Below, one piece after another: positions 24,924 to 33,717 of a stretch of 64,000 bases of DNA (positions are counted from its first letter, which is position 1; every line of letters starts with the position of its first letter). The notes under the pieces were generated by a model that was given only the letters and a program-made list of their open reading frames with translations, did not search any database and was not told where the DNA came from. The position numbers were made by a program, and so were the translations under genes. The DNA lies in assembly GCF_000473165.1 (NCBI RefSeq), contig NZ_KI421504.1, positions 1,749,437 to 1,813,436 of the forward strand, written 5' to 3'. Origin of the DNA: Leisingera aquimarina DSM 24565 (GTDB taxonomy: Bacteria; Pseudomonadota; Alphaproteobacteria; Rhodobacterales; Rhodobacteraceae).

Positions 24924-24962
24924 CCCTGCCCGGCAGTTGATTGCAAAGCAATCAATGAGAGG
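24924..24962 (+). repeat. Hairpin micro-repeat, copy B, inside the transposase
   Basis: Extra bases between the GRRQ and RKVHLAMD codons of the transposase. On the plus strand it has TGCCCGGCAG, then stem TTGATTGC, loop AAA, stem GCAATCAA, then a tail with GAGAGGGG. The flanks are identical to copy A in the opposite orientation. The stem differs at 5 of 8 positions, yet every change is compensated. It introduces an in-frame TGA. Confidence 0.8.
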
Positions 24963-25536
24963 GGCGCAAGGTGCATCTGGCCATGGACACGGCGACCTCC
25001 GGCATGCGCGCTGTGGAATTCACTCCAAGCCGCGACGGCGACAGCCCTGTGCTGCCGGCCTGTGCTGCCCGACCTGCTCGGTCAGATCCCCGAGGCCGAG
25101 CAGATCGGCACCGTGACCGCTGACCGGGCATATGACACGCGCCGCGGCCACACCGCCATCATCGGCCGGCAAGCCACCCCGGTCATCCCGATCCGCAAGA
25201 ACGGGCCCGCGCGGAAAGAGGATTGCCCGGCTGCGCGGGTCCGCAACGAGACACTGCGTGCCACCCGCCACTACGGCCGGGCGTTCTGGAAGCGCTGGAC
25301 CGGATACCACGCCCGAAGCCGCATCGAAGCCAAGATGCGCTGCCTCAAGGCTTTCAGCGAGCCCATCGCCGCAAGAGACCCCGAGCGCCAGACCGCCGAG
25401 ATCCACATTCGCATCGCTCTTATGAACCGCTGCCACGCGCTCGGCACCGACGAGACCGTCCGCGTGGCATGAAGTCAGTGGGGAAAGGGGAAGTCACACC
25501 TCACGTGTGAGTTCTGCAACAATGCTCTGTCAGGTG

Positions 25537-25653
25537 TTGCTTTTGAAGTGAATTGCGAAAAAATGCAATCAGTAATTGCAAAATATATTGTCGTAATGCA
25601 ATGTAACGTTACTTTAATTTCAAGTGCGACACGGATTATTGTGGGGTTAACGG
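25537..25653. promoter_or_regulatory. AT-rich promoter region with palindromes
   Basis: A stretch of low GC content, unlike its surroundings, directly upstream of the regulator gene. It contains repeated ATTGC/GCAAT words (25551-25581) and a perfect 10-base palindrome GTAACGTTAC at 25603-25612. These are candidate binding sites for the adjacent winged-helix regulator or another factor. No confident -35/-10 pair was assigned. Confidence 0.4.
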
Positions 25654-27312
25654 ATGATTGTCTTTCTAAAGATATGCCGGTTTGGCGCGTTTGGCGTCTT
25701 TCACGCAGATGGAGCCAATGTTCAACTTGGGGCGAAACATCAGGCGCTGCTGGCGCTTTTGTCCTCTGCTGACGGCGGGATCCGCACGCGGGCGTTTCTG
25801 GAGAAGACACTGTGGTGCCTGGCGCAGCCCGAACAGGCAAAGGCAAGCCTGCGGACAGCCTTGTCGACGTTGCGCCGGCATCTGGGCCCCGAAGCGGCCA
25901 AGCTGCTATATGCAAACCGAGAGCGGGTTATCCTCGACCTGACCAGGGTGGAGTTGGACAGTTGCGCGGGCAATGCGAATTTCATGGAAGGGTTTGAACT
26001 GCCTCATGAGACCGCTTTTAACGCTTGGCTGAGCGAAGCCCGGGCGGAATTCGCCCGCGGCGCTGCCCGGCCTGGACCGCAGGCGGGAGCATCGCCAGGC
26101 CGTGTTATCCTGGATGGGCTGCTGCCTTCCATTGCGGTGCTGCCCTTTGTGCATCGTGCCCCGGGCGACTCGGTTGTGCCGCTGGGAGGGCTGATGTCTG
26201 AAGAATTGTCACGGTACTTGTCGCGCAGCTGGGCGTTTTCGGTCACCTCATATCTGGCATCGCGCCAGTTTGATCCGGAAACAGTGCGTCCAGCCGAAGT
26301 GTCTTCTGTCGCGGGCGTTGACTACTTGGTGTCGGGCACGGTCAGCTGCGACGGCAACCGGTTCCGGGTTGAGATCGATCTGCATGATGCAGTCCGCGAA
26401 AAAGTGATCTGGTCGCGCAGTTTCGAGGGCAGCAAAGGCAGCCTGATGGAGGGCCGCAGCGCCGTGCTGCGCAATGCCACTCAGCAAATCGGACAGACCG
26501 CCGCGGGCGAAGCTGTCCGGCTGGCGGGTTTCAAGCCGCTGTCCACCCTGGAAAGCCATACCCTGTTGATGGCGGCGATTTCTCTGATGCAGGAAATGGA
26601 CGCGCGCAAATTCCAGCAAGCACATGAAATCCTGTCGCATCTGCTTGAACGGGAGCCAAAGCATGTGCTGCCGCTGACTTGGATGGGATTTTGGCATGTG
26701 ATGCGGGTTGAAAAGGGGTTGTCTCCGAACCGTGGAGAGGACAGCCGCCTGGCCAGCCGGATGGCAGAGGCCGCGATCGAAGCTGCGCCGGGCTTCTCGT
26801 TGGCTCATACGCTCAAGGGCCTTATTTCCAGCCATCTGACGTTCCGCTTCGATCTGGCGCAGGACGCCTATGATCTGGCGCTGCGCGACAATCCGAACGA
26901 GGCGTTGGCGCTGCTGCTGAAAGGGGCGACACTGGCCTATCAGGATATGCCGGATGAAGCGGTGCAAATGACCGACGCGGCCCGGCGGCTGACGCCTCTG
27001 GGGCCGCAGCGGTACTATTTTGATGCGCTCTCAGCGCTGGCGTATTTGTCTGCCCGTAACTTTGGCCGTGCGATTGAACTTTCTGAACGGTCGCTGGAAG
27101 CCAAGGGGGCCTTCCCGGTGCCGTTGCGTTCCAAGGCGATCGCCCTGCAAATGTCCGGTCGGGGCGCTGAAGCCCGCAGCACAGTCCAAAGGCTGCTTGA
27201 GGCGGCGCCGGAATTCTGCCTGTCGCAGTTTCAGCGTGACAATCCTGCAGCGATGAGCCCGGCGGGACGGGAATGGGCTTCCGCCTTGCGGCAAGCGGGC
27301 GTGCCGGAATAG
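25654..27312 (+). CDS. Winged-helix, TolB-like and TPR domain regulator
   Basis: A 552-residue protein. Residues 1-100 resemble an OmpR/SARP-type winged helix with a trailing helical part (ASLRTALSTLRRHLGPEAAK). Residues 150-280 resemble the TolB-like N-terminal domain seen in CadC/cyclase-type regulators (PSIAVLPFVHRAPGD, LVSGTVSCDGNRFRVEIDLHD). Residues 300-530 are tetratricopeptide-like helices (ALRDNPNEALALLLKGATLA). No membrane segment or catalytic domain is visible. It probably is a soluble DNA-binding activator with a ligand- or protein-sensing module. It sits alone in an AT-rich setting beside the IS. Targets are unknown; a closely linked one may be the gene at 27466. Confidence 0.7.
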   Translation: MIVFLKICRFGAFGVFHADGANVQLGAKHQALLALLSSADGGIRTRAFLEKTLWCLAQPEQAKASLRTALSTLRRHLGPEAAKLLYANRERVILDLTRVELDSCAGNANFMEGFELPHETAFNAWLSEARAEFARGAARPGPQAGASPGRVILDGLLPSIAVLPFVHRAPGDSVVPLGGLMSEELSRYLSRSWAFSVTSYLASRQFDPETVRPAEVSSVAGVDYLVSGTVSCDGNRFRVEIDLHDAVREKVIWSRSFEGSKGSLMEGRSAVLRNATQQIGQTAAGEAVRLAGFKPLSTLESHTLLMAAISLMQEMDARKFQQAHEILSHLLEREPKHVLPLTWMGFWHVMRVEKGLSPNRGEDSRLASRMAEAAIEAAPGFSLAHTLKGLISSHLTFRFDLAQDAYDLALRDNPNEALALLLKGATLAYQDMPDEAVQMTDAARRLTPLGPQRYYFDALSALAYLSARNFGRAIELSERSLEAKGAFPVPLRSKAIALQMSGRGAEARSTVQRLLEAAPEFCLSQFQRDNPAAMSPAGREWASALRQAGVPE

Positions 27313-27465
27313 CCGGTCAAGCGACTGTGCAAAAGCCACGGTGACGCAGTGTAACCTGTATTCCGAAAACATCTTTTGTGCGGGAAGCGGCTGTGCGTGC
27401 TAGGCTTTACCGGAACCAGCAGCAAATCGGGCAGTTTGGCCCTGAACCAAGGTCAAGGAGGCGGC

Positions 27466-27924
27466 GTGCCAGAGAACCTGTCTTTTGAACGCCGGTTTTC
27501 GGAATACGGCCCGGGTGTGCAGCCCGAAGAGCGGACACAAGAGATCCTGGATGTTGTTGAGGATTTCATGCACCGCTGGGGCTATTCGGTGCAAAACCTT
27601 ATCGGTGCCGACTTGACGGTCGAGCATCTGGGCGGCGGGCCGAGCGAAGTGCCGGATCTGATCTTCAGAATGGCTGCGCTGGATTATTTCGAGATTGTCA
27701 TCCGCAGCGGCAGCGGGACCGTCAGTTACGGCGGCTGGCTGACAGGCACTTTGCCGGTTACGGTGTCCGGCGAGCAAGTGAATGGCCGTCCGGTTCTGCT
27801 GACCACTTGCCGCGAGGGCGGGCAGATCCGGCATATCTTTGATCCGCTTTCCGGTTACCGGCCTGTCACCGAAGCCACAAATTTGCCTCTGCATGCGGCG
27901 CGCCGTCTCTCCGGAGAGACCTGA
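27466..27924 (+). CDS. Unknown protein, 152 residues
   Basis: A soluble, acidic protein of unknown family. GTG at 27466 is preferred because AAGGAGG lies at the right distance, although the frame is open from 27376. Visible segments are FSEYGPGVQPEERTQEILDV, FMHRWGYSVQNLIGAD and DLIFRMAALDYFEIVIRSGS. No signal peptide, membrane helix or known motif is evident. It lies 153 bases after the winged-helix/TPR regulator and 232 bases before a chemoreceptor, all on the same strand. An accessory role with either neighbour is possible but unproved. Confidence 0.6.
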   Translation: MPENLSFERRFSEYGPGVQPEERTQEILDVVEDFMHRWGYSVQNLIGADLTVEHLGGGPSEVPDLIFRMAALDYFEIVIRSGSGTVSYGGWLTGTLPVTVSGEQVNGRPVLLTTCREGGQIRHIFDPLSGYRPVTEATNLPLHAARRLSGET

Positions 27925-28156
27925 CCGGTAAAGGTGAAACGGCCTTCGGTTTTTGCCAGTCTCTAAAATCCAACAGATTTCCCGATTGCCGCTCATGTTT
28001 TTTTTACGTTCTTGCGGCCCTTTTGTTTGGGAGACGCGGGCAGCTGTGCGGCAGCGGTCCTGCACCATTGAATGCCTGGCCTGCCGATAACGGCGGCGGG
28101 GCCGGAAGCTTGTCCGGTCTTGGCACGGTATATGGGCGGATGCCTTGGGTGATATT

Positions 28157-30802
28157 ATGACTGCAAAGAAAAAACTTCCCGCCAAGCGCGGTTTCCGTTT
28201 GGTTTCCAGCATTGGCGCAAAAATCACACTGATCCTGATGGCTATGGGGGCTGCTTTAGCAGTTGGCGGTGTTCTGGTTACTCTGGTCTTTTCTCAGACC
28301 GGCCGCCAGATGGAGGTTTTGACCGAACAGAAAGTGCCCCGGCTGGAGCTGAGCGGCCGCCTTGTCAAAGCGGGAAGCCGGACAAAGGATGCTATGATCG
28401 CAGTTTTGCAGGCTGGATCAGTTGATGGCCTGGGTCAGGCCGAAAGTGAAGCGGCTGCAGCTATTGCGCATCTTGAAAACAGCCTGGCAGAATTGCCTAC
28501 GGCAGAGCGGGCCATGTTTAGGCCGGAGGCTGATGCTGCCTCGGAAATGCTCAACAATCTGATCGCGGCCCGCAAAGGCGCTTTCCGCAACCAGGCCTGG
28601 ATCGACTCCCAGACCGCCAGTCTGCAGACTCTTAGTCAAACGGTGCAGGAGAAGCTTGTGCAGGTCGCGTCGGAGGCCAGCGACAGTTTGATGGCAGGCG
28701 GCGAAGACACAATTGGCCAGGTCGATGAGGTGCTCAAAAACCTGGTGGAGCAACAGTTCGGCAGCTTGCAAACGCTGTTGGAGACCCGCGCTGATATCAG
28801 CATTTTGTCTGGTGCGGCTCTGGCGTTGGGCCATGTGCGCGACGTGCCCACCAAGCGGGCGCTCAAAAAGATGGCCAATGACGCTTTGAGCCGGCTGGAG
28901 CCGGTCATGGGGGGGCTAGAGGAGCTGGGCCTGGATGCATTCAGGGCCAAGAAGGTCCGCGCGGGTGTGAAACTGTTCCGCTATACACTCACCGCAAGCC
29001 GCAAGGAGCTGAAGGACAGCCGCAAGGAAGTTCTGAGCGCCCGCAACGCCAGCGTGCGCCCGCTGACCCAGGCAATGGAGCGTATGGTGTTCACCCTGTC
29101 TGTTGCGGCAACCCAAGCCAGCTCCGATAACCGGACGGCGATCCAGGGGCTGCTGGACAACCAGGTTGGCGTGCTGCAGCAGCTGCTGGAGATCAACGGC
29201 TGGATCAGCGCCTTTCAGGTGGCGGCGCTGGATGTGGCGGCCGCGCATGATATTGATGCCGCCGATGCCGCTGCTGCCCCGCTTCAGGAAGCTGCCAAGG
29301 CGCTGCAGGGGTATGCCGGTTTCAACAATGGGGTCTTTGCGCAGGAACTTAAGGACTTGGTTGGCCTTGCCGATCCGTCCGAAGGATTGCCGGTCTTCAA
29401 GGTGGCGTCGCTGGAGGCCACGGCTGCGGCTGCCGCGGCGTCGCAGGCTACTGTGGACGCGGTATTGGAATTTGCACATCACGCAACCAGTCTGGGGGCC
29501 GAAAGCCGGCTGGAGATCGCGTCCATAGCGGGCGGGCTTGCGGGTGATGTGAAGGCGGCGCAGCAACAGCTGCAGATCCTGGCGGCTGTGGCTGCAGCAG
29601 TGTTCCTGGCGTCTCTGGTTCTGACACGGATCCTTATCCTGCGCCCTCTGGCTGATATCAGCGGCACAACCGAGCGGCTGGCTGCAGGCAACTTGCGCCC
29701 TGTAACGGGGTACGACCGGTCGAGCGACGAAATCTTCCGGATTGCCACCGCGCTTTCGGTGTTTCGCGACGGGCTGGTGGAGAAGGCAGAAGTTGAGGCC
29801 GCAGCGGATGCGGAACGTGACGCCCGCCTGGCAGAGCAGACTGCGGCGGTGACGGCCATTGGCGAAGGGCTGGAGCAGCTGTCGCAAGGCGATCTGACAG
29901 CCCGGATTCGCGGGGAAATGGGTGAGGGCTATACGAAGCTGCGTGATGATTTCAATGCGGCACTGGAGAAGCTGGAGGCATCCGTCAGCAGCCTCAGCAC
30001 AAGCGGCCAGTCGATTGCTGGCGGCAGCACCGAAATCTCCTCGGCCTCCCGCGATCTGTCCGAACGCTCGGAGCGTACTGCGCAGACGCTGGCAGGCACG
30101 GCTGCTGCCGTGAACCAGCTCTCGGTTTCCATTACCGGCACCGCCCAGGCCTCGGGGGAGGCGTCAGCCTCTGTTGAAGCGGCACGCGAGAATGCCAGCG
30201 CCAGTATCGAAGTGGTGAAGCGAACGTACGGCGCAATGGAAGCAATCAAGGAAAGCTCCGAAAAAATCTCACGGATCATCGGCATGATCGAGGCGATTGC
30301 CCAGCAGACCAACCTTCTGGCGCTGAATGCCGGGGTCGAGGCCGCACGCGCTGGCACTGTTGGCAAGGGCTTTGCGGTGGTGGCCTCGGAAGTGCGGACC
30401 TTGGCGCACCGGTCGAAAGAAGCCGCGACTGAAATTTCGGCTCTGGTGGATGAGGCCGGCCAGAATGTCGAACTTGGTGCGGATCTGGTTGAACAGACCC
30501 GCACGGCAATTGGTGAAATCTCCGCCTCTGTCGACAGCGCAGCAGATCTAATGAAAACTATTTCCCAGGCCTCTGCCGAGCAATCCGGCAGCCTGCAGGA
30601 GATCAATTCGGCAATGTCCAATCTTGACGATGCCACCACCCGCAATGCTGCCCTGTTCGAGGAAGTCACCTCCTCAAGCCTGGGCCTGTCCAAAGAAGCG
30701 CAGGCCATGGCCGGAGCTATCGGCGCCTTCAGGACAAATGCAGATTCAGAGGCGGTTTCAGGTAGTCTGGAACAGGAAGGTCCGTGGAGGCTGCAAGCCT
30801 GA
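28157..30802 (+). CDS. Methyl-accepting chemotaxis protein with long sensor domain
   Basis: An 881-residue chemoreceptor. The first membrane segment is at about 23-45, and a large helical periplasmic sensor spans about 50-470. The second membrane segment is near 475-495 ([20 protein letters not shown]), with a HAMP domain next ([20 protein letters not shown]) and a second HAMP-like part. A signalling domain with the hairpin tip [20 protein letters not shown] follows. There is no obvious C-terminal CheR-binding pentapeptide. It would send ligand information to CheA. ATG at 28157 is preferred to a TTG four codons upstream. A terminator follows at 30812. Confidence 0.92.
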   Translation: MTAKKKLPAKRGFRLVSSIGAKITLILMAMGAALAVGGVLVTLVFSQTGRQMEVLTEQKVPRLELSGRLVKAGSRTKDAMIAVLQAGSVDGLGQAESEAAAAIAHLENSLAELPTAERAMFRPEADAASEMLNNLIAARKGAFRNQAWIDSQTASLQTLSQTVQEKLVQVASEASDSLMAGGEDTIGQVDEVLKNLVEQQFGSLQTLLETRADISILSGAALALGHVRDVPTKRALKKMANDALSRLEPVMGGLEELGLDAFRAKKVRAGVKLFRYTLTASRKELKDSRKEVLSARNASVRPLTQAMERMVFTLSVAATQASSDNRTAIQGLLDNQVGVLQQLLEINGWISAFQVAALDVAAAHDIDAADAAAAPLQEAAKALQGYAGFNNGVFAQELKDLVGLADPSEGLPVFKVASLEATAAAAAASQATVDAVLEFAHHATSLGAESRLEIASIAGGLAGDVKAAQQQLQILAAVAAAVFLASLVLTRILILRPLADISGTTERLAAGNLRPVTGYDRSSDEIFRIATALSVFRDGLVEKAEVEAAADAERDARLAEQTAAVTAIGEGLEQLSQGDLTARIRGEMGEGYTKLRDDFNAALEKLEASVSSLSTSGQSIAGGSTEISSASRDLSERSERTAQTLAGTAAAVNQLSVSITGTAQASGEASASVEAARENASASIEVVKRTYGAMEAIKESSEKISRIIGMIEAIAQQTNLLALNAGVEAARAGTVGKGFAVVASEVRTLAHRSKEAATEISALVDEAGQNVELGADLVEQTRTAIGEISASVDSAADLMKTISQASAEQSGSLQEINSAMSNLDDATTRNAALFEEVTSSSLGLSKEAQAMAGAIGAFRTNADSEAVSGSLEQEGPWRLQA

Positions 30803-30811
30803 CAACTTGCG

Positions 30812-30834
30812 GCCTGCCGTCTGGCAGGCATTTT
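30812..30834 (+). terminator. Terminator after the chemoreceptor gene
   Basis: GCCTGCC (30812-30818) pairs with GGCAGGC (30823-30829) around GTCT, followed by ATTTT. It is ten bases after the chemoreceptor stop, in the gap before a convergent gene. Confidence 0.75.
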
Positions 30835-30846
30835 GGGTCTGCCCTG

Positions 30847-31782
30847 TTACCTGTTGCGCAGCCTGCGCATGCCTTCGCTGGCGATGCCCTGCAGCTTTGC
30901 CCCCCAACCATAGTGCCGGCTGGCCAGCACGGCGCCGATACCGTCGTAGAAATCCAGCCGTGCACGGATCTTGCCGGCAGCTTGCGTCATCTTCCTGACA
31001 ACCGGAGAGCTATCTGCCAGGCCAAAGGTTGTGGCATCCGCAAGGCGCTGTTCCAAGACGGCCAGTTGCCCTTTCAGCATCCGTGCCCGGCGCTCCTGAT
31101 TGGTCAGAGTGCTGATCTTCTTGGTCAACTGGGCTGAGATGCCGACGTCCTCCTTGTAGATCACCAGCTTCTCGGGAATGTAGTGCAGGCCGTCCTCCAG
31201 CAGGGCGCGGAAGCCGAGGATCAGATCCTCATAGGCGCGGTCTTTGGGGAAACCGCCGTATTTGCGATAGAGGTCTTTGTGCCATGCAGCAGTTGCCCCC
31301 AGGTAGAGCGAAAAGGCCGTGGCCGCGTCCTCAGTGCTGAAGCCCTTGTAGAACAGGGCGCGGCGGTAGGTGTTCTCACCGGGTTCTCCGTCCGGGCCGA
31401 TGGTTTCCGCATCCGAATAGAGCAGTTTGGCGCCGGTTAGCCGGTGGCTGTCGATAACCCGCTGGGCGCGGTTGGGGGCATTGCGGTCATCGCCGGCGGT
31501 CCAGATCATCAGGTCGGAGGCAGCGAGGGCGATAGCATGTTCGATATGGCGGTTGACGCCCATATTGGTGTCGTTCCGACGTGCCACAATCCGGTGCGGG
31601 CCGGAATAGCTTTCGGCGAGCTGTTTGATCTTTTCAAACGTCCCGTCAGTGGAGGCATCATCCGAGATGATAATCTCGATTGGTTCGCAATCCTGGTCCA
31701 GCAAGGACTGCACTGACTCGGCAATAGTGTCTTCCTGGCAATAGGACAGCAGGATGAAACTGGCGGCGGGTCTATGTGTCAT
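30847..31782 (-). CDS. Family 2 glycosyltransferase
   Basis: A 311-residue GT-A fold transferase. Residues 1-110 hold the family 2 pattern: SFILLSYCQEDTIAESVQSL, IIISDDASTDGT and a DxD-like TAGDD motif. It should transfer a sugar from a nucleotide donor to a glycan or lipid acceptor at the inner membrane. ATG at 31782 follows AAAGGAC; the longer frame upstream is ignored. It is the last gene of a leftward set of four (acyltransferase, propeller, FemAB-like, GT2) that is divergent from a sugar ketoisomerase/aminotransferase pair. It probably adds a modified amino sugar to a surface polysaccharide. Confidence 0.87.
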   Translation of the reverse strand: MTHRPAASFILLSYCQEDTIAESVQSLLDQDCEPIEIIISDDASTDGTFEKIKQLAESYSGPHRIVARRNDTNMGVNRHIEHAIALAASDLMIWTAGDDRNAPNRAQRVIDSHRLTGAKLLYSDAETIGPDGEPGENTYRRALFYKGFSTEDAATAFSLYLGATAAWHKDLYRKYGGFPKDRAYEDLILGFRALLEDGLHYIPEKLVIYKEDVGISAQLTKKISTLTNQERRARMLKGQLAVLEQRLADATTFGLADSSPVVRKMTQAAGKIRARLDFYDGIGAVLASRHYGWGAKLQGIASEGMRRLRNR

Positions 31783-31844
31783 TGCATGTCCTTTAATTCT
31801 GCCGGCCGCATCCTCTGTCAGATGTCCGGACGGCAGGAGCTTCG

Positions 31845-32786
31845 TCAGATGAGCTGCCAGAGGTACTGCTGATACACTGTGCTGCGGGCGCCGAACATCT
31901 CTTTTTGTTTGGCCAGCCCGGTATTCAGAATCTGGCCCTGATCGGTAGTGGAAATGCCAAAGTCGAACCACGCCCTGCCGGTAAAAACAGCGTCCAGCAA
32001 GTAGTGAACAATCATGTCGACACCGCCTTTCTGGCGGCCTAGGTCAGACGAGGCGATGTATTGCACGTGAACGGTCTGGCTGCAGTCAAAGATCACCAGG
32101 GCGGAGATCATCTGATCGCCGTCAAATGCACCGAACATCCTGACCCGATCAGGAAAACGGTCCGCAAGAAGCCGGATTTCCGCCTCGCTGTGCACAGGTT
32201 GCGCATTATGCCGGTCGTCCAGAACTTGGCTAAGCAGAGCCCAGCAGGCGCTCCAATCGGTGCTTTCGCGGATTTCCAGCCCGGCCTTGCGCGCCTTGCG
32301 CAACCCGTCTTTTTTGCCGCTGCCAAAGGGCAGGCGGCGCGGTACTGCGATGGTGGCTGACACATCCGTGCGTACAACCTGCGCACCCTGCCGGAACAGC
32401 GCATAGATGTCTTCATCGGCCGGCTGGCGGTGATAGATATAGGGGATGGCTTTGTAGTTCACCTCGGTGAACCCGGCGGGGCGCAAATAGGCGGCAAGCG
32501 CCTCAAAAACCATAAGCATGCGCTCCGCACTCATCTTGGTGCCGGAAATTACCCCGCCGTAGGTCAGCCCGCCATGGGAATTCAGCGCCGTGCCATCGGC
32601 ATTGGCGGGCAGCACCGCCAGCAGCTTGCCGTCTTCATGGATCATCAGAGAATGATCCTGAAAGCGGTCGGCGTGATAGTCCATGAACCCGCGTTGAAGC
32701 AGGAAGGTGCCGTTTTTCGATGCCTTCAGGAAAACATCCCAATCGGTGGCGTTTTCAGCTGCGTAGCGCTGTACCTCAATCGCCAC
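31845..32786 (-). CDS. FemAB/GNAT-like acyltransferase
   Basis: A 313-residue protein of the GNAT superfamily arranged like FemAB or polysaccharide-biosynthesis acyltransferases. It has an N-terminal module with GTFLLQRGFMDYHADRF and a C-terminal module with DGDQMISALVIFDCSQTVHV and QYIASSD. It starts with GTG at 32786 behind GAGGA; the start lies three bases after the preceding gene's stop. It would transfer an acyl or aminoacyl group to a sugar amine. The link to the aminosugar made by the neighbouring aminotransferase is inferred from position. Exact donor and acceptor cannot be told. Confidence 0.75.
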   Translation of the reverse strand: MAIEVQRYAAENATDWDVFLKASKNGTFLLQRGFMDYHADRFQDHSLMIHEDGKLLAVLPANADGTALNSHGGLTYGGVISGTKMSAERMLMVFEALAAYLRPAGFTEVNYKAIPYIYHRQPADEDIYALFRQGAQVVRTDVSATIAVPRRLPFGSGKKDGLRKARKAGLEIRESTDWSACWALLSQVLDDRHNAQPVHSEAEIRLLADRFPDRVRMFGAFDGDQMISALVIFDCSQTVHVQYIASSDLGRQKGGVDMIVHYLLDAVFTGRAWFDFGISTTDQGQILNTGLAKQKEMFGARSTVYQQYLWQLI

Positions 32787-32789
32787 GGT

Positions 32790-33716
32790 TCAATCCTCAA
32801 GCAAGGCAACACCCACGCCGGTCGCGCCCATGTTATTGCCATTGTAAAACAGATAGCTGCGGCCCTGGCGAGTGTCGATCCGCGCCGGATAGCAGGTCAT
32901 CTCACCGTCCCAGGAACCTGCGGTCCCGCGCGGCAGTTCCTCGTCGCTGGTCCGGGTAAAGCTCACCCCGTCGGAAGAGATGAACCGGAAGCTGGCATAC
33001 TGCTTTGACAGCGTGTCCGAGGTCGCGCGCAGTTCCCAGGATCCGTCCGGCAGCTGGTTCGCCCGCGGGCGGCCGATGCGGTATTCTTCCGGGGCGGGGG
33101 GGATAATCCGCTGCGCGGTTGCATTGTCAAAGCGCACGCCGTCTGTGCTGGTCAATGTCCAGCAGTCATATTGCGGGAACAGCCGGCCGCCGATGTCCTG
33201 CCAGCCAAAGCCGCGGGAAATCCAGGCCCGGTAAGTGCCATCGGGCAGCGCCGCAATGGAATGCAGCGCACCGATAAAAGCACCTTCAGGGCAGCGGTCG
33301 ATGACCGGCGTCTGCTGCACCCGCTCAAAACTGTTGCCCCGGTCACGGCTGATGGCCAGCCCGGTGAAGGCCAGGAACTTGGCCTTCTCCACCAGCTGAA
33401 AGCCGACATAATACAGCCGCAGCTCATCCTCTGCGACTTCCAGAATGTCGCCCAGGATCATGCCGTTGTCATCGAACATGCCTGGCGCCCCCAGCCCGAT
33501 CACGGGCTGTTCGGACACAGCCTTGACCTGCAAAGGATCGGAGGCATCGACGTCGATCCAGCCAATCCGGCTGATCCCCTGATCATCCCGCATCCCGCCG
33601 AACAGACGTATGGTGTCCTCGTCCCGCTGCCAGGGGCAGGGTGTCATAAAGGAATGCCTGGCCCAGTCCTGGCTTCCGTCCGGGGCAAACACCAGCCCTT
33701 TCTTGACCCAGCCCAT
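32790..33716 (-). CDS. Five-bladed propeller protein, glycosidase-like
   Basis: A 308-residue cytoplasmic protein resembling the GH43/GH32-type five-bladed beta-propeller superfamily found in polysaccharide clusters. Repeated blades include DTIRLFGGMRDDQG, ELRLYYVGFQLV, GLAISRDRGNSF and SYLFYNGNNMG. It lacks a signal peptide. Members of this group next to glycosyltransferases are often annotated as glycosyl hydrolases or inositol-phosphoryl-ceramide glucosamine transferase-like proteins. Activity is therefore unclear. It begins one base after the stop of the acyltransferase gene, so it is tightly coupled within the sugar operon. Confidence 0.7.
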   Translation of the reverse strand: MGWVKKGLVFAPDGSQDWARHSFMTPCPWQRDEDTIRLFGGMRDDQGISRIGWIDVDASDPLQVKAVSEQPVIGLGAPGMFDDNGMILGDILEVAEDELRLYYVGFQLVEKAKFLAFTGLAISRDRGNSFERVQQTPVIDRCPEGAFIGALHSIAALPDGTYRAWISRGFGWQDIGGRLFPQYDCWTLTSTDGVRFDNATAQRIIPPAPEEYRIGRPRANQLPDGSWELRATSDTLSKQYASFRFISSDGVSFTRTSDEELPRGTAGSWDGEMTCYPARIDTRQGRSYLFYNGNNMGATGVGVALLED

Positions 33717-33717
33717 G

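Larger units (their letters stand above)
24448..25472 (+). pseudogene. IS5-family transposase, multiply frameshifted
   Basis: Pieces of an IS903-group DDE transposase are readable in turn: MSKPSPP, then RTTNWSSLNAALRKRG and AAIQFCLSIKALFKLLLRQT, then DSTGIKLLGDGEWQARKHG, then LGQIPEAEQIGTVTADRAYD and WKRWTGYHARSRIEAKMRC. They lie in different frames. Lesions visible by comparison with the family pattern are: an apparent one-base loss near 24471; an insertion of about 41 bases at 24807-24847 right before the catalytic DSTG; an insertion of about 39 bases at 24924-24962; and a 13-base partial duplication near 25050-25063. No full-length product is possible. Confidence 0.88.
24382..25526 (+). 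mobile_element. IS5-family (IS903-group) insertion sequence, decayed
   Basis: An element of 1145 bases bounded by 18-base terminal inverted repeats: GGCGTTGTTGCAGAACTC at 24382-24399 and the complement of AGCATTGTTGCAGAACTC at 25509-25526 (16 of 18 match). It is flanked by the identical 9-base direct repeat CTGTCAGGT at 24373-24381 and 25527-25535. The GGC-TTGTTG type end and a 9-base duplication are the signature of the IS903 group. The transposase inside has several frame lesions and two hairpin insertions. The element should therefore be immobile unless a transposase is supplied from another copy. Confidence 0.9.

Noticed and set aside
24807-24962. Reading the IS hairpins as integron attC sites
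   Set aside because: They lack the R' and R'' core sites and the unpaired extrahelical bases of attC, are far too short, and lie within a transposase gene without an integrase.
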